Position numbers and translations under genes: made by a program. From Bradyrhizobium sp. CCGB01 (GTDB lineage: Bacteria; Pseudomonadota; Alphaproteobacteria; Rhizobiales; Xanthobacteraceae), in the NCBI RefSeq assembly GCF_024199795.1, contig NZ_JANADK010000001.1, positions 7,502,001-7,566,000 of the forward strand: a stretch of DNA of 64,000 bases, given 5' to 3'. This document shows, one piece after another, positions 1 through 7,813 of the stretch. How positions within the stretch are numbered: the stretch's first letter is position 1; the number at the start of each line of letters is the position of its first letter. The notes beneath the pieces were generated by a model that did no database searches, was not told the origin of the DNA, and worked only from the letters and a program-made list of their open reading frames with translations.

Positions 1-440
1 GTCAGAATGCGACGACGCTCTACGCGCTGGTGCAGCAACAGGGCGTGCTCAACACCACGGTGACGCTGACCGGCTCGGCCCAGGTGGCTCTGGCCCGCAA
101 TCCGCGCGGCCGCAACCCCACAGCAGTGGCCCGCGCTCCGCAGCCTGCCGAAGAGCAATACGCCACGTCAGGCGATCCCGTGAATCTGGCGCCGCCGGCG
201 CAGCCCGCCCGCCGCTACATGCCACAGGACGACAACTACATCTATCCGGCCGACGGCAGCGACACCGGCGCGCGCTATCCGGCGCCGCGCCCCTCCACCC
301 GGCCGCTCTATGACGCGCAGGTCTATCAGCAGCAGCAGCCGCGCTCCTATTACGACCAGGGCGCTGGCCAGCAGGGCTACTATTATCAGCCGCAGCCCCG
401 GCAGGTTTATCAGCCGCGCGGCTATTACTACCAGAACTGA
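1..440 (+). CDS. L,D-transpeptidase, C-terminal part only (partial)
   Basis: The open frame runs in from the left edge (first full codon at base 3) and ends at TGA 438-440, so only about 145 C-terminal residues are present. The first residues, QNATTLYALVQQQGV, match what follows the catalytic SHGC motif at the end of the YkuD domain (peptidoglycan L,D-transpeptidases making 3-3 crosslinks or attaching proteins to the wall). The catalytic Cys itself lies outside the window. The remaining residues form a low-complexity tail rich in Pro, Gln and Tyr, with repeated YYQ/YYY/QPQP patterns, of unknown role. The family call rests on about 30 residues, so it is likely but not proven. Confidence 0.6.
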   Translation, partial: QNATTLYALVQQQGVLNTTVTLTGSAQVALARNPRGRNPTAVARAPQPAEEQYATSGDPVNLAPPAQPARRYMPQDDNYIYPADGSDTGARYPAPRPSTRPLYDAQVYQQQQPRSYYDQGAGQQGYYYQPQPRQVYQPRGYYYQN

Positions 441-598
441 CGCTATTCGAACGCAGCGTTGCCGCGTTCGACGACGAAGGGCGCGGCCGACCGGCTCTCA
501 AAATCTCGGGCCCGGTCGGGGCTTCGTTTTTGCGACGTTGCCGACAAGCCGGCAAAGTGCTCGACTACCAAGCACTGCCCCTTGCCCAGCGTGCCGCC

Positions 599-1582
599 AT
601 GCCCTCACATATCTCAACGATCTTGACTGTGATCCTCGTTTCGATGGCGGGAGAGGCTATGGCCTTCGATCTCGAGGCGCATCGCGGCGGCCGCGCGCTG
701 CTGCCGGAGAACACCCTGCCGGCCTTCGCCAATGCGCTGTCGATGGGCGTGGACACGCTGGAGCTCGACGTCGGCGTGACCGCGGATGGCGAAGTCGTGG
801 TGTCGCATGAGCGCGGGCTCAATCCCGATCTCGCGCGGAGATCCGACGGGACCTATGTCACGCCGCCCGGCACGCCCTTCGTAAAACTGCGGCTCGACGA
901 GGTCAGATCCTATGACGTCGGCCAGATCCGTCCCGACAGCTCTTATGCGAAGCAATTCCCCGATCAGCGGGCCGTTCCGGGGACACGCATTCCCACCCTG
1001 AGCGAGTTGTTCGCGCTGGTGCGAAAGTCCGGCAACACTCGCGTGCGTTTCAACATCGAAACCAAGATCGATCCGAACCATCCGGACGAATCCCTCGATC
1101 CGCAAGCTTTCGTCACCAAGGTGCTCGGACTGATCGACACTGAAAAGTTTTCCGACCGCGTCATGATCCAGTCGTTCGACTGGCGAACCCTGCTGCTCGT
1201 CCGGCAACAGGCGCCCAACATCCCGACGGTCTACCTGACGCTCCAGCGCGGCTCAGGCCAGACGGTGGCGCTCGACAAGGCTACCAACTGGACGGCGGGC
1301 TTCAATCCTGCCGATCACGGCGGCTCGCTACCGCGGACGATCAAGGCTGCGGGCGGCGCGGTCTGGTCGCCCTATTTCGGCGATGTGACCGGAGCGCTCA
1401 TCTCGGAGGCGCACGCACTCGGACTGCGCGTCGTGGTGTGGACGGTCAACAAGCGTGAGGACATGACACGCATGATCGAGCTCGGCGTCGACGGTATCAT
1501 CTCGGACAGGCCGGATTTGTTGAGAGACATCGCGGGCGAGAAGGGAATTGCGCTGCCGGCGGGGACGCCGGTGGCGCCGTAG
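599..1582 (+). CDS. Periplasmic glycerophosphodiester phosphodiesterase
   Basis: A 327-residue GDPD-family enzyme, expected to hydrolyse deacylated phospholipid diesters to glycerol-3-phosphate and an alcohol. The family motif is complete at the N-terminus of the mature protein: EAHRGG (His28), PENT (Glu37-Asn38), GVDTLELDV (Glu55, Asp57) and VVSHE (His70). A further FNIETKID motif and a C-terminal VVVWTVNKREDM...GVDGIISDRPDLL segment complete the TIM barrel. I chose the ATG at 599 over an upstream TTG at 530 because it begins a clean signal peptide (hydrophobic ILTVILVSMAG, then AMA-F). The protein should therefore be exported. It is not obviously in an operon. A palindromic element follows the stop. 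Confidence 0.9.
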   Translation: MPSHISTILTVILVSMAGEAMAFDLEAHRGGRALLPENTLPAFANALSMGVDTLELDVGVTADGEVVVSHERGLNPDLARRSDGTYVTPPGTPFVKLRLDEVRSYDVGQIRPDSSYAKQFPDQRAVPGTRIPTLSELFALVRKSGNTRVRFNIETKIDPNHPDESLDPQAFVTKVLGLIDTEKFSDRVMIQSFDWRTLLLVRQQAPNIPTVYLTLQRGSGQTVALDKATNWTAGFNPADHGGSLPRTIKAAGGAVWSPYFGDVTGALISEAHALGLRVVVWTVNKREDMTRMIELGVDGIISDRPDLLRDIAGEKGIALPAGTPVAP

Positions 1583-1596
1583 AATCCCCCTTGCAG

Positions 1597-1675
1597 CCTG
1601 GATGGAGCGCAGCGAAATCCGGGAGCAGTGTCCGCCGCGCGAAGGCACCCCGGATTGCGCTGCGCTCCATCCGGG
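1597..1675. repeat. REP-like palindromic element
   Basis: The left arm begins CCTGGATGGAGCGCAGCG and the right arm ends CTGCGCTCCATCCGGG. They are imperfect inverted repeats of about 27 bp flanking a roughly 25-bp loop. It sits between two convergent genes and could act as a bidirectional terminator or mRNA-stabilising hairpin. A related GGATGAGCGAAGCG palindrome lies at 54198-54265. Confidence 0.75.
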
Positions 1676-1691
1676 CTACGAAGAATCGTTC

Positions 1692-3971
1692 CTACTCCCC
1701 GTCGCGCAGACGCCGGTACAGCGCGCCCAGAATGTTGGAGTAGTCGTCGGTCCAGACCCGCACCCGGTCGTCGGCTTCGGTCTGCTCCCATGACTTGGAG
1801 GCGGCGAGCCGGCCGATGTCGGCGTCTTCGCGCGCGGAGATGACGACGTCGGTCGAGAAGATGTAGTCGCTGTCGCGCCCGGAATCCTCGTTGAAGACCC
1901 AGCTCTTCAAATCATTGGCGTCGGCGATGCCGACCACGACGGTCTCGAGATCGAGGTGCCGGTTGGAGACGTGCATCACCACGGCGCCGTGCGGAGCCAG
2001 CTTGTCCTTGTAGATCTTCATCGCCTCTTCGGTGGCGAGATGGATCGGAATCGCATCCGACGAATAGGCGTCGACGATGATCAGGTCATAAGCGCCGTCG
2101 GGCTCCTTCGCGAAGGTGAGGCGGGCATCGCCGATCACCGGCTTCATGTCGGGCATGCAACTCGAAATGTAGCGAAAGTTCTTCGGATCGCTTGCGGCGT
2201 CGACCATGGACTGGTCGATCTCGAAGAAGGTCCAGTTCTCGCCCGGCTCGGCGGCGCAGGCGAGCGTACCCGAGCCGACGCCGATCGCGGCGACCTTCAG
2301 CGGCGCGCCCTTGCGCTCGCGGATCGCGGTGACGGCCTGACCGATGCCGCCATCCTTGTGGTAGTAGGTGATCGGCTCGGGCCGGCCGGCGACAGGCGTG
2401 CCGTCATTGTTGCGGAAGCGCTCGGCGCCGTGGATGGTGGTGCCGTGCATCAGCACGTGGAAATAGCCGCCGGGCGTCACCACGATCTTGTGCACGCCGA
2501 AGAAGCTGCGCACCGTCGTGACGCGGCCCTCGTCCGCGGGATAAACGCGGATCAACGCCAGCGCGAGCGCGACGGTCGCAAAGATCTTCCAGCGGCCGGC
2601 GTTGAGCGCCAGCGCCAGCAGCGCGGCGAGCACGCCGACAGCGCCTGCGACCCAGACCCGGTGATCCTCGAACCAGGTCGAGATGCCGCCCGTCATGAAC
2701 GAGGGCACGACGAGCGCCACCGCGAGCGCGGCGAGCGCCAGCCAGTACCATTTCACGATGCCCACCAGCCGCTCGTTCGCGGGCGGCCGGCACAGCGCGG
2801 CGAGCGCGATCAGGATCGGATATTCGGCGATCCATGAGAAGGTGAATGGGGCGACGAGGCCGGCGAACAGCCCGCCGACCATGCCGCCGAACGACAGCGC
2901 GACATAGAAGCCGGTGAGATATCTGGCGGCCGGCCGTGTCCGCGCCAGTTCGCCGTGGCAGGCCATGGCGATGACGAAGAAGCACAATTGGTGGCCGCCG
3001 AGGGTCAGCAGCAGATTCTGTTCGCCGCCGAAGGCCAGCAGGAAGATGACGCCCGCGATCGCGACCGGCTGGAGCATCAGCATCCATTTGTGCGGCAGCA
3101 GCGGCCGCGACTGGAACACCACCACCCAGGTGAGCAGATACAGCGACAGCGGCAGCACCCAGAGCAACGGCGCCGCCGCGACGTCGGTCGAGATGTGCGC
3201 GGTGACGGCGATGAGCAGGCCTGACGGCACCGCGGCGAGGAAGATCCAGCGCAGCCGCGTCACCATGTCAGGCGCGGGCGCATTGACGTCCTCGGTCTGC
3301 ACGTCCACCACGGCAAGCTTCGGCGAGCGCAGCAGCAGCACGCCGCAGGCTGCAATGAGGAGAATCAGGAGGCCATAGCCGCCGGTCCAGAGCCGGTTCT
3401 GCGTGTGCAAAGTGAACATCGGCTCCAGCAGGAACGGATAGGACAACAGCGCGAGAAAGCTGCCGATGTTGGAGGAGGCATAGAGGAAATAGGGATCGTG
3501 CCCGGCGGGATGGCCGGTGCGGACGAACCAGGCCTGCAGCAGCGGATTGTTGGCGGCGAGTGCGAAGAACGGCAAGCCGATCGAGACCACGAACAGGCCG
3601 AGCAGCCAGAAGGCATAGCCGGAGGCCGGCGGCTCACCATAGGCGGTGGCGATGCCGAGCGGCAGCGTGGCGAAGGCTGCGATCAGCAAAACCAGATGCA
3701 CCGCGACCGGGACGATCCGGTTCCTGACCTGCATCAAGAGGTGTGCATAGGCATAGCCCGCCAGCAGCAGCGACTGAAAGAACACCATCGCCACCGACCA
3801 CACCGCCGGCGAGCCGCCGAGCCGCGGCAGCACCATCTTCGTGAACAGCGGCTGCACCGAGAACAACAGCAGCGCGCTGACGAAGATCGCGGCGGTGTAG
3901 ACCGTCAGCAGCAACCGGTTGCGCGACGAGGACGGCTGCTCCGTGGCGGCGGGTTGCACGATCGAATCCAT
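1692..3971 (-). CDS. Fused membrane domain / spermidine synthase-like protein
   Basis: A 759-residue protein of the 'fused MFS/spermidine synthase' class. The N-terminal ~490 residues are a run of hydrophobic helices (ISA-like VYTAAIFVSALLLFSVQPLF, then repeated segments). The C-terminal ~270 residues are a Rossmann methyltransferase-like fold with AAIGVGSGTLAC, FFEIDQSMVDAA, VIGDARL and VDAYSSDAIPIHLAT, as in polyamine aminopropyltransferases. The substrate of bacterial fused proteins is not established, so the polyamine role is by homology only. The start at 3971 (MDSIVQP) is the first ATG before the hydrophobic region. The frame stays open far upstream, but there it only runs antisense to the next gene. 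It is convergent with the GDPD gene and divergent from the FAD oxidoreductase. Confidence 0.85.
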   Translation of the reverse strand: MDSIVQPAATEQPSSSRNRLLLTVYTAAIFVSALLLFSVQPLFTKMVLPRLGGSPAVWSVAMVFFQSLLLAGYAYAHLLMQVRNRIVPVAVHLVLLIAAFATLPLGIATAYGEPPASGYAFWLLGLFVVSIGLPFFALAANNPLLQAWFVRTGHPAGHDPYFLYASSNIGSFLALLSYPFLLEPMFTLHTQNRLWTGGYGLLILLIAACGVLLLRSPKLAVVDVQTEDVNAPAPDMVTRLRWIFLAAVPSGLLIAVTAHISTDVAAAPLLWVLPLSLYLLTWVVVFQSRPLLPHKWMLMLQPVAIAGVIFLLAFGGEQNLLLTLGGHQLCFFVIAMACHGELARTRPAARYLTGFYVALSFGGMVGGLFAGLVAPFTFSWIAEYPILIALAALCRPPANERLVGIVKWYWLALAALAVALVVPSFMTGGISTWFEDHRVWVAGAVGVLAALLALALNAGRWKIFATVALALALIRVYPADEGRVTTVRSFFGVHKIVVTPGGYFHVLMHGTTIHGAERFRNNDGTPVAGRPEPITYYHKDGGIGQAVTAIRERKGAPLKVAAIGVGSGTLACAAEPGENWTFFEIDQSMVDAASDPKNFRYISSCMPDMKPVIGDARLTFAKEPDGAYDLIIVDAYSSDAIPIHLATEEAMKIYKDKLAPHGAVVMHVSNRHLDLETVVVGIADANDLKSWVFNEDSGRDSDYIFSTDVVISAREDADIGRLAASKSWEQTEADDRVRVWTDDYSNILGALYRRLRDGE

Positions 3972-4140
3972 GGAAGCTCCAGCAAAAGCGTTTTCCGGCG
4001 AGGTGGGCACCGGTCGCGCGAGAAAACGCGTCGGATAAGTCCTCCGGCGGGCGCCGGACGCGCGCAATGGAGCACAAGGCGCCTGAACGGGCAATAAAGG
4101 GACACGTGATGTTGCAGCGACGATTGCTTGATATAGAGAT

Positions 4141-4220
4141 GTCATTCCGGGGCGCCTCGAAGAGGCGAACCCGGAACCTCGAGATTCCGGGTTCGATGCT
4201 GCGCATCGCCCCGGAATGAC
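4141..4220. repeat. REP-like palindromic element
   Basis: GTCATTCCGGGG at the left end is exactly complementary to CCCCGGAATGAC at the right end, and an inner pair (AACCCGGAA / TTCCGGGTT) forms a second stem. It lies in the divergent promoter gap between the spermidine-synthase-like gene and the oxidoreductase. The same termini recur at 41369-41469. Confidence 0.8.
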
Positions 4221-4232
4221 GCCAGGGACATC

Positions 4233-5843
4233 ATGAGCGAAACCGACGTCGTCATCATCGGCGCTGGCCATAACGGCCTCACCTGCGCGGCCTATCTCGC
4301 GATGGCGGGCCTGCGCGTGCGCGTGGTCGAGCGCCGCAAGGTGGTCGGCGGGGCCGCGGTCACGGAGGAGTTTCATCCGGGCTTCCGCAATTCGGTCGCG
4401 GCCTACACCGTGAGCCTGCTCAATCCGCAGGTGATCCGCGACCTCGCCCTTGCCGAGCAGGGCCTGCGGGTCGTCGAGCGGCGCGCGCAGAATTTCCTGC
4501 CTGCGCCCGACGGCAGCTATCTCCTCACCGGCGAGGGGCGGACGAAGGCGTCGGTCGCGCGGCTCAGCGCGCATGATGCGGAGGCGCTCGACGGGTTCTC
4601 GCGCGAGCTGGAAGATATCGCCGACGTGCTCAGGCAGTTCGTGCTGCGCGCGCCACCGAACCTGCTCGACGGCTTTGGCACGAGCGCGATCCGCGAAGCC
4701 GTGAATGCGTTCCAGAGCGCCAACATCCTGCGCACCCTGACGCTTGAGCAAAGCCGCAGCCTGCTCGATCTCTTCACCCGCTCGGCCGGCGAGATGCTGG
4801 ACGAGCGCTTCGAGCATGATCTGGTCAAAGCACTGTTCGGCTTCGATGCCATCGTCGGCAACTATGCCAGTCCGTACGCCGCCGGCTCGGCCTACGTGAT
4901 GCTGCATCACGCCTTCGGCGAGGTGAACGGCAAGAAGGGCGTTTGGGGCCACGCCATCGGCGGCATGGGCGCGATCACGCAGGCGATGGCGCGCACCGCA
5001 CAGGGCCGCGGCGTCGCGATCGACACCGATGCGGGCGTGCGCGAGGTGATCGTCGAGCGTGACCGCGCGGTCGGCGTGGTGCTGGACAACGGCGAGACGA
5101 TCCGCGCGAAATATGTCGCGGCCAACGTCAATCCAAAGCTGCTCTATACGCGGCTGATCGCGGCCGACGCGCTGCCGAAGGACTTCCTCAACCGCATCCG
5201 GCACTGGAAGAACGGCTCCGGCACCTTTCGCATGAACGTGGCGCTGGACCGCTTGCCCTCCTTCACCGCGCTCCCGGGCGATGGCGATCACCTCTCCTCC
5301 GGCATCATCCTGGCACCGAGCCTCGATTACATGGATCGCGCGTATCTCGACGCGCGCGCGCAGGGCTGGAGCAGCTCACCCGTCGTCGAGATGCTGATCC
5401 CGTCCACGCTCGACGACACGCTTGCACCGGAGGGCAAACACGTCGCGAGCCTGTTCTGCCAGCACGTCGCGCCCGAACTGCCCGGCGGAAAATCCTGGGA
5501 CGACCATCGCGAAGAGGTCGCCGATCTCATGATCGCGACGGTGGACACATATGCGCCGGGCTTTGCCGCAAGCGTGCTCGGCCGGCAAGTCCTGTCCCCG
5601 CTCGATCTCGAGCGGCAATTCGGCCTCCTCGGCGGCGACATCTTCCACGGCGCGCTGACGCTGAACCAGCTGTTCTCGGCGCGGCCGATGCTGGGTCATG
5701 CCGATTATCGCGGGCCCCTGAAGGGCCTCTATCACTGCGGCTCCGGCGCCCATCCCGGCGGCGGCGTCACCGGCGCCCCCGGCCACAACGCGGCGCAGGC
5801 GATCCTGAGGGACCACCGCTCGCTGTTCGGAAGCCGTGGATAG
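4233..5843 (+). CDS. FAD-dependent oxidoreductase, phytoene-desaturase/PYROXD2-like
   Basis: A 536-residue flavoprotein of the amine oxidase/phytoene dehydrogenase superfamily. The N-terminal dinucleotide fold is explicit: VVIIGAGHNGLTCAAYLA (Gly10, Gly12, Gly15) followed by VVERRKVVGGAAVTEE. The C-terminal FAD-contacting segment GLYHCGSGAHPGGGVTGAPGHNAA matches the family signature. Relatives of this subgroup (PYROXD2-like) have poorly defined substrates. There are no carotenoid genes nearby, so a carotenoid role is not indicated. It starts at ATG 4233, 12 bp after a palindromic repeat. The stop overlaps the first unit of a TGTGGA-type repeat series. Confidence 0.88.
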   Translation: MSETDVVIIGAGHNGLTCAAYLAMAGLRVRVVERRKVVGGAAVTEEFHPGFRNSVAAYTVSLLNPQVIRDLALAEQGLRVVERRAQNFLPAPDGSYLLTGEGRTKASVARLSAHDAEALDGFSRELEDIADVLRQFVLRAPPNLLDGFGTSAIREAVNAFQSANILRTLTLEQSRSLLDLFTRSAGEMLDERFEHDLVKALFGFDAIVGNYASPYAAGSAYVMLHHAFGEVNGKKGVWGHAIGGMGAITQAMARTAQGRGVAIDTDAGVREVIVERDRAVGVVLDNGETIRAKYVAANVNPKLLYTRLIAADALPKDFLNRIRHWKNGSGTFRMNVALDRLPSFTALPGDGDHLSSGIILAPSLDYMDRAYLDARAQGWSSSPVVEMLIPSTLDDTLAPEGKHVASLFCQHVAPELPGGKSWDDHREEVADLMIATVDTYAPGFAASVLGRQVLSPLDLERQFGLLGGDIFHGALTLNQLFSARPMLGHADYRGPLKGLYHCGSGAHPGGGVTGAPGHNAAQAILRDHRSLFGSRG

Positions 5844-6014
5844 GTCTGTGGAAGAGCTGTGGACAGGTCTGTTGGCAGGGCTGTGCGAAAGCGGTGGGTA
5901 GCCGGTGCGCGGCGGCCCGCGGAGCCGCGTGCGAGGGGGTGGAAAAGCTGGGGATGAGTGGCGGGATAAAGCCGTGGACAACGAGCGGGAAACCAGCGGA
6001 CGACCTGTGGATCC
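5835..6014. repeat. Series of TGTGGA-type motifs (DnaA-box-like)
   Basis: Five related hexamers begin at 5835 (CGTGGA), 5847 (TGTGGA), 5858 (TGTGGA), 5870 (TGTTGG) and 5882 (TGTGCG). They are spaced 12, 11, 12 and 12 bp, about one helical turn apart. Further GTGGA motifs follow, including CGTGGACAA at 5973 and TGTGGATCC at 6006. Several match 7 of 9 positions of the DnaA box reverse complement TGTGGATAA. The region has no convincing gene. Whether a protein binds here is unknown. Confidence 0.45.
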
Positions 6015-6026
6015 CCAAAACGACCT

Positions 6027-6058
6027 CGCCCGCCGGGGGGCAATTCCCCGTGCGGGCG
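6027..6058. terminator. Inverted repeat downstream of the Flp pilin gene
   Basis: CGCCCGC at 6027 pairs with GCGGGCG ending at 6058, with an inner CGGGG / CCCCG stem and a short ATT-containing loop. Read in the pilin gene's direction the hairpin is followed by GAGGTCGTTTTGGGG, a weak T run. A terminator role is plausible but not certain. Confidence 0.4.
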
Positions 6059-6118
6059 ATCGTCAGGAAACAGCCTCTAAAGAAAAATCAGCCCCCGCCG
6101 GGAAATGGGAAGCGGAAA

Positions 6119-6283
6119 TTACTTCAAGGAGGTGCTAATCGAACCGAACTTGTCGTTCAGGCTGGTGCCCAGGCTGTTCACCACCGTGATGATCGCCAGT
6201 GCGATACCCGCTGCGATCAGGCCGTACTCGATCGCGGTTGCACCGGACTCGTCCGACCAGAACTTCTGAATCATGCGCTTCAA
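6119..6283 (-). CDS. Flp family type IVb pilin
   Basis: A 54-residue prepilin. The sequence DESGATAIEYGLIAAGIAL holds the Flp motif: the prepilin peptidase should cut after Gly, leaving ATAIEYG at the mature N-terminus with the invariant Glu five residues in, then one hydrophobic helix. The start is decided by the ribosome site: GGAGG lies 6 nt before a TTG (6281-6283) but 15 nt before the first in-frame ATG (6274), so TTG is preferred. The usual Tad/Cpa assembly genes are not in this window, so the pilin is an orphan here and must use machinery encoded elsewhere. It is divergent from prmA. Confidence 0.88.
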   Translation of the reverse strand: MKRMIQKFWSDESGATAIEYGLIAAGIALAIITVVNSLGTSLNDKFGSISTSLK

Positions 6284-6438
6284 GACTTGCCTCCGTTTCA
6301 ATTACAGAATGAGTGGACTGGTTCCAACATCCGAAAATCTACGGGGCTCAACCTTCGGTCGGGTTAATCTGGGAACCGCAAGTTATACGGAAAATTGGGA
6401 ACAAAAGTTCCAAAAATTGGACTCAGCGGAACCCTAGG

Positions 6439-7326
6439 ATGCAGCTTTCCCCCACCCATCGCGCCTGCTTTTCGATCGGCACCGAGGCCGCGGCCAAGCG
6501 GGTCGTCGATGTGCTCACAGAGGTCTTTTTGGAGGGCGATGCGGCAGTCGCCGCCTTCGAGCGGCCGGACGGACAATGGGACGTTACCCTCCATTTTGCC
6601 GAGGCGCCTGACCAGGCATTGCTGCGCGAAGTCGTTGCGACGTCAGCAGGAAACGACATCGCCGGGACCCTGACCTTCGACACCATCGAGGCCAAGGACT
6701 GGGTCAAGGCGAGCCTGGAAGATCTCGTCCCGGTACCGGCCGGGCGCTTCGTCGTGCACGGCAGTCACGACCGCGACCGGGTCGCGCCGAACAAGCTTGC
6801 GATCGAGATCGAGGCGGCGCTCGCCTTCGGCACCGGCCACCACGGCACCACCCGCGGCTGTTTACTGTTGCTTGACCACGTCCTGAAGAGTTCCCTGCCG
6901 AGGAGCCTGCTCGACCTCGGCACCGGCACCGGCGTGCTGGGGATCGCGGCGGCGAAAGCGCTGCATCGCGCGGTGCTCGCCTCCGACATCGACCCGCCAT
7001 CGGTGCGGGTGGCGGCCGAGAACGCGACGCTGAACGAAGTCGGCAACCAGGTGCGGGTGATCCGCGCCACCGGCTTCGCCGCACCGGATTTTGCCAAATG
7101 CGGCCCGTTCGACCTGGTCCTGGCCAACATCCTTGCCAACCCGTTAAGGCAATTGGCCGGCCCGATGGTGCGGCACCTCGCGCCCGGCGCCCGCGTCATC
7201 CTCTCCGGCCTCTTGACCCACCAGGCCCCCGCCGTGATCGCCGCCTACCGCGCACGCGGCCTCGTGCCGCTGCGGCACCTGCGGATCGAAGGGTGGAGCA
7301 GCTTGTTGCTGCGGAAGATGGGGTGA
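6439..7326 (+). CDS. prmA: Ribosomal protein L11 methyltransferase
   Basis: A 295-residue SAM-dependent methyltransferase that trimethylates lysines of ribosomal protein L11. It shows the PrmA-specific AFGTGHHGTTRG loop (about residues 129-140), the SAM motif SLLDLGTGTGVLGIAA (157-170), SDIDPPSVRVAAENA, and the catalytic-site segment LVLANILANPL. The ATG at 6439 gives the usual PrmA length. A longer frame back to 6313 would run into the pilin promoter and is rejected. The N-terminal substrate-recognition domain (residues 1-100) is more diverged than the catalytic part. It stands alone and is followed by a palindromic repeat. Confidence 0.92.
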   Translation: MQLSPTHRACFSIGTEAAAKRVVDVLTEVFLEGDAAVAAFERPDGQWDVTLHFAEAPDQALLREVVATSAGNDIAGTLTFDTIEAKDWVKASLEDLVPVPAGRFVVHGSHDRDRVAPNKLAIEIEAALAFGTGHHGTTRGCLLLLDHVLKSSLPRSLLDLGTGTGVLGIAAAKALHRAVLASDIDPPSVRVAAENATLNEVGNQVRVIRATGFAAPDFAKCGPFDLVLANILANPLRQLAGPMVRHLAPGARVILSGLLTHQAPAVIAAYRARGLVPLRHLRIEGWSSLLLRKMG

Positions 7327-7334
7327 GCGAGGGT

Positions 7335-7429
7335 GCCGTAGGGTGGGCAAAGCGGAGCGTGCCCACGCACTTTTTGCGACCGAGAGAGATGGTGGGCACG
7401 ACGCTTCGCGCCTTTGCCCACCCTACGGC
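7335..7429. repeat. REP-like palindromic element
   Basis: GCCGTAGGGTGGGCAAAG at the left and CTTTGCCCACCCTACGGC at the right are perfectly complementary. An inner GTGCCCAC / GTGGGCAC pair extends the hairpin. It lies between the convergent prmA gene and the small minus-strand gene at 7446-7625, a position suited to bidirectional termination. Confidence 0.8.
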
Positions 7430-7445
7430 ATTATCGTCGCCGCTC

Positions 7446-7625
7446 TTACTCCGCCGGCTTCTTGTCCCGGCGCAGCGCGCGCTCGCCCCGCAAGGCGCGC
7501 TTGGCGCGGCGTTCGGCGAAACGATCGATCATCTGGGTGATGAGGCCGCGCGGCTTCTTCGGGGGCGTTGCGGCCGGGGCGCGGGCGGCCGGCGGCGAAA
7601 TCTTCTCAAACGTGAACGCTGGCAT
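7446..7625 (-). CDS. Small basic protein, unknown function
   Basis: A 59-residue frame starting at ATG 7625 and preceded by GAGGGG about 7 nt upstream. It begins MPAFTFEKISPPAAR. A Pro/Ala-rich stretch follows, and the C-terminal half is very basic and probably helical (MIDRFAERRAKRALRGER, then LRRDKKPAE). No family is recognised. Support comes from the good ribosome site, GC-rich third positions like neighbouring genes, and the tight fit between a palindrome and a promoter gap. It could bind nucleic acid or be a ribosome-associated small protein, but that is only a guess from charge. Confidence 0.55.
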   Translation of the reverse strand: MPAFTFEKISPPAARAPAATPPKKPRGLITQMIDRFAERRAKRALRGERALRRDKKPAE

Positions 7626-7813
7626 CGTGTGTCCCCTCGCCGTTGAGATGAACCACCTGCTCGAATTTCCCTGTTATCCGGACGAAGCGCAACTGCTGCA
7701 TCCTGTACTCCACTCAATTCGAATGGAACATTTTCAAGCACACTCCATGCCAGATGCGATGCAAATGCGTCTACATTGCGGACCGCCCCCCATGATCCTA
7801 GACTGAGCCCATC

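Noticed and set aside
3972..5291. Upstream extension of the spermidine-synthase-like frame to 1199 codons on the minus strand
   Set aside because: It runs antisense to the FAD oxidoreductase gene and encodes an Arg/Ala/Asp-rich sequence with no family features. The natural start is at 3971.
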